DNA of 64,000 nucleotides, taken from assembly GCA_964446585.1 (NCBI GenBank), contig CAYUPI010000009.1, positions 62,001 through 126,000 on the forward strand, written 5' to 3'. Numbering within the stretch: the first letter of the stretch is position 1; every line of letters begins with the position of its first letter. This document shows, one piece after another, positions 42,505 to 51,028 of the stretch. Source of the DNA: CAYUPI01 sp964446585 (GTDB lineage Bacteria; Verrucomicrobiota; Verrucomicrobiia; Limisphaerales; UBA8199). The notes below the pieces were generated by a model that saw only the letters and a list, made by a program, of their open reading frames with translations, searched no databases and was not told the DNA's origin. The translations under genes were made by a program, and so were the position numbers.

Positions 42505-44367
42505 ATGAAGACAAAACGACTCACGACCGCCCAGGCGATTATTCAATTTCTTCTCCACCAGCACGTGGAGCGCGATAACAAGCGCCAGCCTTTTTTCGCC
42601 GGCTGCCTTGGCATTTTCGGACACGGTTGTATCGCGGGCATCGGCCAGGCGCTGGCGCAATATCCGCAGTTCCGTTACATCAACACGAAGAACGAACAGG
42701 CCTCGGTCCACATCGCCGCCGCCTACGCGAAAATGAGCAACCGGCTGCGCACCTTCGCGTGCGTGAGCTCGATTGGGCCAGGCGCAACCAACATGGTCAC
42801 GGGCGCCGCGCTGGCGACGATCAATCGTTTGCCTGTACTGCTGCTGCCGGGCGACATCTTCGCGCGGCGAAATGTCGGCCCAGTGCTCCAGCAACTCGAG
42901 CACCCGCACTCCCAGGACGTTTCGGTCAACGACTGCTTTCGGCCCGTCTCGAAATACTGGGACCGCATCAATCGTCCGGACCAACTCATGAACGCGCTGC
43001 CCGATGTGATGCGGGTGCTGACTTCGCAAGCCGAAACCGGCGCCGTGACATTGGCGTTGCCGCAAGATGTCCAAACTGAAGCGTTCGATTATCCGGCCGA
43101 GCTTTTCGAGGAGCGCATCTGGTATATCCCGCGCCCCGAGCCGGAGAAGACCTTGCTCGCATGCGCTGCCCAAATGCTTCGCGCCAGCCGCAAACCGTTG
43201 ATCGTAGCCGGCGGAGGCGTGCTTTACAGCGAAGCGCACGATGCGCTGACGAGATTCGCCGCAGCGACTGGGATTCCTGTCGGCGAAACCCAAGCGGGCA
43301 AAGGCTCACTTCCGTATATCCATCCACAAAACCTTGGCGCGATCGGCGTAACGGGCACGTTTGCTGCGAACCGCGTCGCGCGCGAAGCAGATCTCGTAAT
43401 TGGTATCGGCACGCGCTACAGCGATTTTACGACGGCGTCGAAGACGGCGTTTCAAAATTCCAAGGTGAAGTTCATCAACTTGAACGTTGCTGAATTTGAC
43501 GCCTTCAAGCACAGCGCACTACCGCTGGTGGCCGACGCGCGCGCGGGTCTCGAAGCGCTGGCCAAGGTAATGCGCGGTTGGACTGTCAGCAGCGCCTATC
43601 GCCGCCGCGCGGCAGATCTCAACCGACAGTGGGATCGCGAAGTAGCCCGCCTCTACGACACGCCAACTGGCCTGCCAGTCAGCCAGGCCGAGGTGATCGG
43701 AGTAGTGAATGATTTCGCGCGGCCGAGCGACGTCGTCATGTGCGCCGCCGGCAGTTTGCCGGGCGATTTGCACAAACTTTGGCGCACGCGCGATCCCAAA
43801 GGCTATCACCTCGAATATGGCTATTCGTGTATGGGCTACGAAGTCGCAGGTGGGCTCGGAATCAAAATGGCCGCTCCGGAGCGCGAGGTCTATGTCATGG
43901 TAGGCGACGGCTCGTGGCTGATGATGTCGAGCGAACTGGTCACTGCCGTCCAGGAGGGCATCAAGATTACGGTGGTGCTCCTCGACAATCACGGTTTTCA
44001 AAGCATCGGCGGATTATCGCAATCCATCGGCAATGGGCATTTTGGCGTCCTCTACAAACAGCGTAACCCGAAGACCGGCCAACTGGACGGAGCAAACGTG
44101 CCGGTCGATTTTGTTGCCAATGCCCGCAGTCTCGGTGCGTGTGCCATCGCAGCGCGCGACATTACCCAACTGAAATCGGCGCTGGCCGAAGCGCGCCGAC
44201 AGACCCGTTCGACAGTGATCGTGATCGAGACCGATGCGGAAAAGCGCGCGCCCGGTTACGAATCTTGGTGGGATGTGCCGGTGGCCGAGGTTTCGGAAAT
44301 TCAACCCGTGCGAAGGGCCAGCCGGGACTATGAAAAGGCGAAGTGCCGGGAACGGTACTTTTTGTGA
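42505..44367 (+). CDS. iolD: 3D-(3,5/4)-trihydroxycyclohexane-1,2-dione hydrolase, ThDP-dependent
   Basis: This 620-residue enzyme of the acetolactate-synthase superfamily shows the ThDP catalytic Glu region (NTKNEQASVHIAAAYAK), SIGPGATNMVTGAALATINR and GDIFARRNVGPVLQQLEHP, which is diagnostic for IolD. The ThDP-Mg site is GDGSWLMMSSELVTAVQEG through LDNHGFQSIGG. It opens the cyclic dione to 5-deoxyglucuronate. A GAAGGA ribosome site stands eight bases before the ATG. It is the last gene of the first iol block; two leftward genes separate it from iolE. Confidence 0.96.
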   Translation: MKTKRLTTAQAIIQFLLHQHVERDNKRQPFFAGCLGIFGHGCIAGIGQALAQYPQFRYINTKNEQASVHIAAAYAKMSNRLRTFACVSSIGPGATNMVTGAALATINRLPVLLLPGDIFARRNVGPVLQQLEHPHSQDVSVNDCFRPVSKYWDRINRPDQLMNALPDVMRVLTSQAETGAVTLALPQDVQTEAFDYPAELFEERIWYIPRPEPEKTLLACAAQMLRASRKPLIVAGGGVLYSEAHDALTRFAAATGIPVGETQAGKGSLPYIHPQNLGAIGVTGTFAANRVAREADLVIGIGTRYSDFTTASKTAFQNSKVKFINLNVAEFDAFKHSALPLVADARAGLEALAKVMRGWTVSSAYRRRAADLNRQWDREVARLYDTPTGLPVSQAEVIGVVNDFARPSDVVMCAAGSLPGDLHKLWRTRDPKGYHLEYGYSCMGYEVAGGLGIKMAAPEREVYVMVGDGSWLMMSSELVTAVQEGIKITVVLLDNHGFQSIGGLSQSIGNGHFGVLYKQRNPKTGQLDGANVPVDFVANARSLGACAIAARDITQLKSALAEARRQTRSTVIVIETDAEKRAPGYESWWDVPVAEVSEIQPVRRASRDYEKAKCRERYFL

Positions 44368-44410
44368 TCCATGCACTGGCACTGCCTGTTCGCGGTAGCA
44401 GGGGTCAACA

Positions 44411-44776
44411 CTAGCTGGTTTTCTCCCGCGCGAGGCTCTCTGGCAGCGCGAATAACTCCGATTGTGTACCGTCGGGCCGCCACACCACTCGGCCATCCTC
44501 CTCCAGCCGGACGATCACCCCGCGTGTCGAGCCGCGCAAGGCTTTGACACGGTCGCCGGGCTTCCAATCTGCTGCCTCGGAAAGAGAGTTGACAATATCA
44601 ACCATTGCTTCCCAAGGCAGCACGCCAGCAATGTAATGCGCGACGGCGGACATGACCTCCCGGCGGCGGCTGGTTGGTAAATCTGCAAAAAGGGCGGCAA
44701 CGATTTGGCGGGCGATGTCAGCAAAAGTGTTGCTGTTGAAGAAGAGAAATGGGGATCGGCGATGGCATTCCCTCAA
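44411..44776 (-). CDS. Uncharacterised protein, uncertain start
   Basis: The coherent part of this frame reads FLFFNSNTFADIARQIVAAL, then RREVMSAVAHYIAGVLPWEA and a C-terminal beta segment WKPGDRVKALRGSTRGVIVRL, resembling a KOW/SH3-like fold with RVVWRPDGT. The frame is open to 45091, but the region before LSLAELIEFLRE is a shadow of the neighbouring gene and offers no ATG. The nearest usable start is TTG 44776, just after the neighbour's stop; alternatively it is reached by a frameshift from that gene. No family is known to me. Confidence 0.55.
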   Translation of the reverse strand: MRECHRRSPFLFFNSNTFADIARQIVAALFADLPTSRRREVMSAVAHYIAGVLPWEAMVDIVNSLSEAADWKPGDRVKALRGSTRGVIVRLEEDGRVVWRPDGTQSELFALPESLAREKTS

Positions 44777-44781
44777 GAACT

Positions 44782-45036
44782 CTATGAGTTCGGCGAGGGA
44801 GAGGACCTGGTTTCGTTTTTCTTCCCACTCGCCGTGGCACGCTTCTTGAGTCTCTCGATTAAAGCCGTGCTGCGCGCCTCCTCTTGAGCACGCTCCTCTA
44901 TTGTGGCTGACGACAGACTCCCAACCCCAGTTTTTGATAAAAGCGGCTCGGGTTTGTAGCGGTGATTGTTCGCCAGCACCTCCTCCAGAATGTCCTCGTC
45001 GGTCAGATGCTCCAGCAGATCCAATCGTAGTTTCAT
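44782..45036 (-). CDS. Small helical protein, first of a leftward pair inside the iol cluster
   Basis: The 84-residue product (MKLRLDLLEHLTDEDILEEVLANNHRY at its start) is acidic, then basic, and helical throughout (ATIEERAQEEARSTALIERLKKRA). ATG 45036 is clear. The second gene follows in the -1 frame. The pair lies on the opposite strand from the iol genes between iolD and iolE. Function unknown. Confidence 0.55.
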   Translation of the reverse strand: MKLRLDLLEHLTDEDILEEVLANNHRYKPEPLLSKTGVGSLSSATIEERAQEEARSTALIERLKKRATASGKKNETRSSPSPNS

Positions 45037-45148
45037 CGCTCATAAAGTAGCCGATTTGGGGAAATTGAGCAACACTGCCTTCCCAAATCAATTGGAATCA
45101 GTTTTGTTTGGTGTTCGTGCGGGCAGGGCACTAGCTTGTCGCACCAAC

Positions 45149-46054
45149 ATGACACCGATCAAGATCGCCAACGCCCCATGTTCCTGGGGCGTGCTGGAAT
45201 TCGACCTCCCGGGCCAGGCGGCGGGCTGCTCACAGGTGCTCGATGAAATCCGCGACACGGGCTACGCCGGCACGGAACTTGGCGATTGGGGTTTCATGCC
45301 GACTGATCCCGCCGCGCTGCGCCGCGAACTTGACCAGCGCAAGTTGACAATGGTCGGGGCTTTCGTCCAGGTTGCCTTTTCGAGCCCGGAGGCGCACGCG
45401 GCGGGCGCTGAATCCGCCGTCCGCACGGCGAAACTGCTGTCAGGGACTGCCGGCCGGTCGCCGTTCATCGTCCTTGCCGACGACAACGCCACTGTGCCGG
45501 CGCGAACCAAGAATGCAGGAAGGATATCTGCGCGCGATAGTCTGACCGATCCTGAGTGGAAGACATTTGCCAGAGGCGTCGAACGCGTTGCGGGCGCAGT
45601 CCGCGACGAAACCGGCTTACGCAGCGTGGTCCATCCACACGCCGCGGGGTTCATCGAGACGCCGGACGAAATTGCGCGCTTACTCGACTTGACTGATCCG
45701 CAATTGGTCGGCTTGTGTTTCGATACTGGGCATTATCGTTTCGGTGGCGGCGATCCGGTCGCCGGGTTGAAGCAGCATCGCGATCGGATCTGGCACATGC
45801 ATTTCAAAGACTGCAGCCCGGCCGGGCACGAACGCTCCCGCACCGAGCAATGGGATTATTTCGAATCGCTTCGGCAAGGCATCTTCTGTGAACTGGGCAA
45901 GGGCGACGTGAATTTTCCGGCAGTGATCGAGGAGCTGCGCCACAACGACTACACGGGCTGGATTGTCGTCGAACAGGACGTGCTGCCGGGCATGGGCGCG
46001 CCGAAGGAATATGCCCAGCGGAACCGCGATTATCTTCGCGCGCTGGGACTGTAG
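45149..46054 (+). CDS. iolE: Inosose dehydratase (2-keto-myo-inositol dehydratase)
   Basis: The 301-residue TIM barrel of the xylose-isomerase-like superfamily starts at ATG 45149 (IKIANAPCSWGVLEFDLPG, the IolE signature). It continues with GYAGTELGDWGFMPTDP, VHPHAAGFIETPDEI, LCFDTGHYRFGGGDPV, HMHFKDCSP and FCELGKGDVNFPAVI. It removes water from scyllo-inosose to give the dione used by IolD. The frame extends upstream to 44966, but that part is antisense to the small gene and unlikely to be translated. iolG follows by 17 bases. Confidence 0.95.
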   Translation: MTPIKIANAPCSWGVLEFDLPGQAAGCSQVLDEIRDTGYAGTELGDWGFMPTDPAALRRELDQRKLTMVGAFVQVAFSSPEAHAAGAESAVRTAKLLSGTAGRSPFIVLADDNATVPARTKNAGRISARDSLTDPEWKTFARGVERVAGAVRDETGLRSVVHPHAAGFIETPDEIARLLDLTDPQLVGLCFDTGHYRFGGGDPVAGLKQHRDRIWHMHFKDCSPAGHERSRTEQWDYFESLRQGIFCELGKGDVNFPAVIEELRHNDYTGWIVVEQDVLPGMGAPKEYAQRNRDYLRALGL

Positions 46055-46071
46055 CTGGCTGGCAAGAGCGC

Positions 46072-47088
46072 ATGAATAGAATGTTGAACATCGCTGTTAT
46101 CGGCTGTGGGCGCATTGGCCGCATCCACGCTGAAAACCTGGCCACTCGTGTCCCCGGCGCGCGGCTGGCCGGCGTGGCGGACATCGCTGCAGCTTCCGCT
46201 AAAGAAGTCGCCGCCCAATTCCACGTCCCGAAAGCCACCGTCGATTACCGCGAACTGTTGGCAGACCGTGCAATTGAAGCTGTGGCCATTTGCTCGTCCA
46301 CTGATACGCACTCGCAAATCATCCAGGAAGCGGCCGCTGCGGGTAAACACATCTTCTGCGAAAAACCAATCGACTACGACCTCGCGCGCATCCACGCCTC
46401 GCTCTCTGCCGTGAAAAAGGCCGGCGTTAAATTCCAAATCGGGTTCAATCGCCGGTTCGATCCGAGCTTCGCGAAAGTGCGCGAATTGGTCGCCACAGGC
46501 GCCGTTGGCGAACCGCACATTATTCGCATCACCAGCCGCGACCCCGAACCCCCTGATCTGGATTACATCAAAGTCTCGGGCGGCATCTTTCTGGACATGA
46601 CGATCCACGACTTCGACATGGTCCGCTTCCTGAGCGATAGCGAGGCGGAGGAAGTCTATGTCATTGGTGATGCGAAAATTGTTCCGGCTGTCCGCGAGCT
46701 CGGCTATGTCGATACAGCTATCGTAACCATGCGACTAATAAATGGCGTTCTCGCCACGATAGATAACAGCTTCAAGGCCGATTACGGCTACGATCAGCGT
46801 ATCGAAGTGTTCGGCTCGAAAGGGTCAGCCTCGGCCGGGAATCGGAAACCTGACGAACACCTGCTCATGGACGCGGCAGGCGTGCACGAGGCCAAGCCGC
46901 TGTACTTCTTCCTCGAACGCTACGCCGAGGCGTATGTTCTCGAAATGCGCGCTTTCGTGGATGCTGTCCTGAAAAATCAGACGCCATCGGTGAGCGGCAA
47001 CGAGGGACTGCAAGCGGTCGTCATGGGTTTGGCGGCAACGCGCTCGCTGCGCGAAAGGCGACCAGTGAAACTTTCCGAGATCGCCTGA
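46072..47088 (+). CDS. iolG: Inositol 2-dehydrogenase, Gfo/Idh/MocA family
   Basis: The 338-residue protein has the NAD-binding start NIAVIGCGRIGRIHAENLA, the FCEKPID motif with catalytic Lys, FNRRFDPSFAKVRELV, and the SGGIFLDMTIHDFDMVRFL region with the active Asp and His, as in IolG. It oxidises myo-inositol to scyllo-inosose, the first step of the pathway. It is the last gene of the iol cluster here; iolA, an inositol transporter and an iolR regulator are not in the window. It converges on the next gene with a two-base gap. Confidence 0.94.
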   Translation: MNRMLNIAVIGCGRIGRIHAENLATRVPGARLAGVADIAAASAKEVAAQFHVPKATVDYRELLADRAIEAVAICSSTDTHSQIIQEAAAAGKHIFCEKPIDYDLARIHASLSAVKKAGVKFQIGFNRRFDPSFAKVRELVATGAVGEPHIIRITSRDPEPPDLDYIKVSGGIFLDMTIHDFDMVRFLSDSEAEEVYVIGDAKIVPAVRELGYVDTAIVTMRLINGVLATIDNSFKADYGYDQRIEVFGSKGSASAGNRKPDEHLLMDAAGVHEAKPLYFFLERYAEAYVLEMRAFVDAVLKNQTPSVSGNEGLQAVVMGLAATRSLRERRPVKLSEIA

Positions 47089-47090
47089 AA

Positions 47091-48623
47091 CTACTCCGCG
47101 GTAGCTCGATTCACCAAGTCCTCCCAATACCGCTCGGCCATTTCGTGGTAATGGAGTACTTCCTGGCGCTGCGTAGGGTCGTCCAGCTTGACGCGTTTGT
47201 CTCGCTCGCGGACCCAATCCAGGAAGAATTGAGCGGATGCCTTGCTGATACGCCGCCGGGTAGCGCCGATTTCAACGTAGTAAGGCGCTGTCGAAGCAAA
47301 CCGGAAGGTTTTTTGGTTATCCGTAATGACACGCACGAGGAACCAGCCGCTTTCTTTGACTCTTAGCACGCCGAGGCTGCCCGTCCTTTTCCAGGTGTCA
47401 TAAGGCACGACGCGCTCTACGCGGCCATTGTGGATGACTTCGATTGAGGAGACGGAGTCTTGCGTATCGAGTTTGGCGGTGATCTCCAGATTGAGCTCCC
47501 TCCCCTGGATGCCTTGAAAAATATGACCGGGAACTTCGCCGTTCACTCGGCAGCGGAACAGCGGACCGTTGGAGACGAACGACCGCCCAGAGCGCAATCC
47601 TTCCCACCATTTTTCATAGGTTAGCTCTTTGCCGATGTGGACGTACACGCGGTCGTAGCCGACTGGATTGGGCAAGACGCCGGATGCGCTACCGGCCGAG
47701 GGCGGAATCCGAAACCCGCAATTGAGGATGTGGTAATAAATCTCCTGGGTCCAAAAACCGTTGCCGCGCGGAGACGGCAATCGAATGGCGTCCCGCGGCT
47801 TGCCCCAGGCTTCGTTCTCATACATCTGCTCGCGGCACATGTGGTTATTGGCTAACCCAATTGAGTCCACGGTTCCGCTGGCCAGCCAGATCGGCACGTC
47901 CCACCAAAACGGTTTTTCAACATCAACCCAGACCCCTGCCTGCTGTCGCGCCTGTTCCACAAATTTCATCGGCGAAGGATATTCACGGGCGGACCCGGCA
48001 ATGATCAGCGGTTGTGGAAGATTCAGGAAGAGCAACGCGCCGCCCTCGCGTTCATCCTCCCCGCCCATGACGTGGTAGAACCGGTCCCGGTCAAACTGGA
48101 TCAAGAGTCTGGATGGCACCGGCTGTTTGGCCCACTGATTCTGGTTGTTCCACCAGGTAACAACTGGGGCCACGTGCAGGTCCTCCGCTTGCATCAGCAA
48201 CTCGATGTCGTTCACCTGCCGGTGCACATGCAGGTCGCCCGACCACCAACCTTCCTCGGCCAAGTTCGCAACACGTCTTAACTCCCTTTTGATGGTCTTA
48301 TTTGTCCCGCCGGAGAAGTTGAACCAGCCGACAGTGCGAGAGTATTCCGGTCCACGCTCAATTTCGTAGGAATATGTGCCGGCAGTCAAATCGAGCTGCA
48401 CCTTGCCCGGGCAAACAAAATGGTCGCGCCAAAACGGAAGAGAGCCCGCGCGGACTGGCTGGCCATCGCCATTCTTGAGATGGACGCGGCACTGAATGGG
48501 TTTGTGGGTCGACGCATCAAGGATGGCGATCTCCAATCGAGCGTTTTTGGTTTGGTTCTCGACTGATGCTACTTGGCACAAGCACAGAGTCGAAAAACAG
48601 AGGCCAGCAAGCGCAGCTTTCAT
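47091..48623 (-). CDS. Exported CehA/McbA-type metallohydrolase (PHP-like)
   Basis: After a signal peptide (LAGLCFSTLCLCQVASV) and a small beta domain come EGWWSGDLHVHRQVNDIELLM (the HxH metal motif of the PHP-like CehA/McbA family), VVTWWNNQNQ, GLANNHM and a long C-terminal beta region. The family includes carbaryl hydrolase McbA and related hydrolases. In this phylum many exported members have no known substrate. At 510 residues it is a complete member. Confidence 0.82.
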   Translation of the reverse strand: MKAALAGLCFSTLCLCQVASVENQTKNARLEIAILDASTHKPIQCRVHLKNGDGQPVRAGSLPFWRDHFVCPGKVQLDLTAGTYSYEIERGPEYSRTVGWFNFSGGTNKTIKRELRRVANLAEEGWWSGDLHVHRQVNDIELLMQAEDLHVAPVVTWWNNQNQWAKQPVPSRLLIQFDRDRFYHVMGGEDEREGGALLFLNLPQPLIIAGSAREYPSPMKFVEQARQQAGVWVDVEKPFWWDVPIWLASGTVDSIGLANNHMCREQMYENEAWGKPRDAIRLPSPRGNGFWTQEIYYHILNCGFRIPPSAGSASGVLPNPVGYDRVYVHIGKELTYEKWWEGLRSGRSFVSNGPLFRCRVNGEVPGHIFQGIQGRELNLEITAKLDTQDSVSSIEVIHNGRVERVVPYDTWKRTGSLGVLRVKESGWFLVRVITDNQKTFRFASTAPYYVEIGATRRRISKASAQFFLDWVRERDKRVKLDDPTQRQEVLHYHEMAERYWEDLVNRATAE

Positions 48624-48665
48624 TTTGGTGTGACGTCTGCGGCTACAAAACCTGAAGCATGCAAG

Positions 48666-49685
48666 TCAATGCTTTGCTCGGTTGGACCAGGAGTTTACCC
48701 TTTCCGCCAGCGCAAGGGATGCCGGGTCGTCATGGATCATTCCGAAATAACTGAGGGCAAGCGTGACCTCGCGATAGTTCACGGTTTTGGGTTTGCCCAT
48801 CATGTGTTCCTGGCCCAGGCCGGTGCGTGTGTTGCCGGCCACCTCGACCTCGCCCGTCGGTTTTATGCGGCTGCGCTCCCAGGCCATGGCTTTGGCGAGG
48901 GCGGCGTCCAGCTCCGGGTCCGGTTGGTAAAGCGCAAGCACCTGGGCCATGAGCAGAGAGACCGCGTTGTAGCTGGAGTCGCGTCCGTCTCTTTCGACAA
49001 ATACACCGTCGGAATCGCGTTTCGCCATCGCGACGGCGACAAGTTTTCGCGATGATCGTTTAAGTTCGTCGTCGTTGAGAATTATCCCACAAAGCCCGAA
49101 CGCCTTGGCGGCAATAAACATGCGATTGGCGGTGTGTCCGGCCTTCAGGATGATGCCGTCATAGCCCGCCTGGATGAAGGCGCAGGCGCGCCGCAGCTTG
49201 GGTTCCAGTGCGGCAATTCGTTTGTGGAAATGACCTTTAAGCGGTGAGGCCTGCACCATCAGGATGGCGTGCCCCAGCTCCTGCAAATAGAAAAACGCCG
49301 TTTCCACACGCTCCGGCCTGGTCGGTTCATGGGTATCTCCTGGTTTGCGCACGGACAGGAAACCGCCGTCCTCGATTTGATGAGCGAAGGTGGTTTCGAC
49401 GGAGTTCCAGGCGGCATCGGCGCGCTCGACGTCCCCGGCAACAACTGCGCCAATTAGCATCCAGCAGCCGCCGCGCTGCATTCCTGCCTCGTACCATTTT
49501 CTGTCCCGCTGATGGAACCCGATAAAGCCCTGTGGATCCGGGCGACCCGTGTTGGTGATAACACCAGACAACGAAGCGGGCAGCCGGCGAAGCAGTTCAT
49601 ACTCGGAAGCGAACGTGGCGCCAGCAGCGCGCCATCCGGTCCCGCATACAATTGCACCAGCTAAAACAAATTCACATAATTTCAT
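48666..49685 (-). CDS. Exported uncharacterised protein, probable helical toroid
   Basis: A signal peptide (FVLAGAIVCGTGWRAAGA) is followed by a helical domain with WYEAGMQRGGCWMLIGAVVAG, ETAFFYLQELGHAILMVQA, AFIQAGYDGIILKAGHTANRMFIAA and VAMAKRDSDGVFVERDGRDSSYNAVSL. The repeated helix-turn pattern suggests an (alpha/alpha) toroid like those of alginate lyases and related enzymes. No catalytic motif is certain. It is divergent from the efflux genes, with a 257-base gap showing no other feature. Confidence 0.65.
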   Translation of the reverse strand: MKLCEFVLAGAIVCGTGWRAAGATFASEYELLRRLPASLSGVITNTGRPDPQGFIGFHQRDRKWYEAGMQRGGCWMLIGAVVAGDVERADAAWNSVETTFAHQIEDGGFLSVRKPGDTHEPTRPERVETAFFYLQELGHAILMVQASPLKGHFHKRIAALEPKLRRACAFIQAGYDGIILKAGHTANRMFIAAKAFGLCGIILNDDELKRSSRKLVAVAMAKRDSDGVFVERDGRDSSYNAVSLLMAQVLALYQPDPELDAALAKAMAWERSRIKPTGEVEVAGNTRTGLGQEHMMGKPKTVNYREVTLALSYFGMIHDDPASLALAERVNSWSNRAKH

Positions 49686-49942
49686 CGGAGCTATTGGAAC
49701 TCAATTTAAGGACGAGTCAACATCCGCGTTCAGCGCATAAGTGCCTGGCCCCCACAAGGAGCCGAGAGCAGGCCAGATCCGAATTGACGCGGAAGGGCGT
49801 CAAAAGTACCGTTCGGCAGGTTCAAGCCCGGACCACCCAGTTCCTGATGGCCCCACTTCATGATTCCGGGTTGCCGGCTCGACAGTTAATAGGCGTCGCG
49901 CATCGCGGGTTCGTTCCTCGCCGGCGCAGCGGCGAAGAACAA

Positions 49943-51025
49943 ATGCAATTCGTGAATCGCGTAGTAAGTATCTGGTTTATCGCCCTGGGCGCCGTTTGGT
50001 TGGCAGCCGGTTGCAGGCCGAGGCACGCCACGGGCGGCGGTTCTGGAGGGATGCCAGCCATCCAGGTTGTGGCCGTGGAGGCGAAACTCCAGCCGGTTAC
50101 GGAGTCCCTCGCTCTGGTCGGCACCATCACTCCCAACGAGATGGTCGAAATCAAGGCCGAGGTGGACGGTATCGTGCAGGAAATCAACTTCAAGGAAGGC
50201 GGGCGTGTCGAGGCCGGCCAATTACTTGTCAAACTGGACGATACCAAATCCGCTGCTGCGTTGGCGCAAGCTGAGGCTAATCTCAAATTGAGTGAAGCCA
50301 ACTACGAACGCGCGAAACAACTGTTCAAGGACAAGTTGATTTCACAACAGGAATATGATCAGGCTGCTTCCACCCACGCTGTTAGCCAGGCGTCGGTGGA
50401 TTTGCAGCGCCGGCTACTAAAGGACGCGCGAGTCAACGCGCCCTTTGGCGGCATCGTTGGCGCGCGCCAAATCAGCCCAGGCCAAGTGATCGCACGGAGC
50501 ATGATCCTTACCTGGCTCGTGGACCTGGATACGGTGAAGGTGGAGGTTAACGTGCCGGAGCGCTATTTGCAGGAACTCAACATCGGGAGGCCTCTTGAGT
50601 TCAGCGTCGCGGCATTCCCGGGCCAGAAATTCCATGGCGAAGTCTATTTCGTGTCGCCGCAGGTCAATGAAACTCTGCGCACGGCGCTCATAAAAGCTCG
50701 GATTCCGAACCCGGATCACAAACTTCGCGGCGGCATGTTCGCCAGCCTGGAGCTCACCTTAAGGGTGCGCGACTCGGCCATCGTTATTCCCGAGCCGGCC
50801 ATTATGAGCAACGGCGATAATTATTCTGTATTTGTCGTGGACAAAGATGGCAACGCACAGATTCGCGCGATTCAGGTCGGCATTCGTCTCGCCGGGAAGG
50901 CGGAAGTTCTGAAGGGACTGAGCGCGGGCGACAAAGTTGTTGTCGAGGGAGTTCAGAAGTTGCGGCCCGGCGGGCCAGTCAAGCTTTCACCGCCGGAGGC
51001 GGCAGCACCGTACGCGATGAACTGA
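49943..51025 (+). CDS. RND efflux periplasmic adaptor (membrane fusion protein)
   Basis: The 360-residue lipoprotein has the lipobox LAAG-C (about residue 23) and the barrel-sandwich/biotinyl-lipoyl hybrid VEIKAEVDGIVQEINFKEGGRVEAGQLLVKLDD. An alpha hairpin (ALAQAEANLKLSEANYERAKQLF) is followed by the beta barrel and VEGVQKLRPGGPVKL. It bridges the inner-membrane pump and an outer-membrane channel. ATG 49943 is preferred over the longer frame from 49652 because the lipoprotein signal begins there. The pump gene follows after three bases; no TolC-like gene is present. Confidence 0.93.
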   Translation: MQFVNRVVSIWFIALGAVWLAAGCRPRHATGGGSGGMPAIQVVAVEAKLQPVTESLALVGTITPNEMVEIKAEVDGIVQEINFKEGGRVEAGQLLVKLDDTKSAAALAQAEANLKLSEANYERAKQLFKDKLISQQEYDQAASTHAVSQASVDLQRRLLKDARVNAPFGGIVGARQISPGQVIARSMILTWLVDLDTVKVEVNVPERYLQELNIGRPLEFSVAAFPGQKFHGEVYFVSPQVNETLRTALIKARIPNPDHKLRGGMFASLELTLRVRDSAIVIPEPAIMSNGDNYSVFVVDKDGNAQIRAIQVGIRLAGKAEVLKGLSAGDKVVVEGVQKLRPGGPVKLSPPEAAAPYAMN

Positions 51026-51028
51026 GCC

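Noticed and set aside
41956..43293. Minus-strand open frame of 445 codons across iolC and iolD
   Set aside because: It crosses two well-identified genes on the other strand and shows Arg/His-rich shadow composition.
45037..45148. N-terminal extension of IolE from the upstream frame start at 44966
   Set aside because: The extension is antisense to the small leftward gene and Ser/Arg-rich; the family starts at the IKIANAPCSWG segment after ATG 45149.
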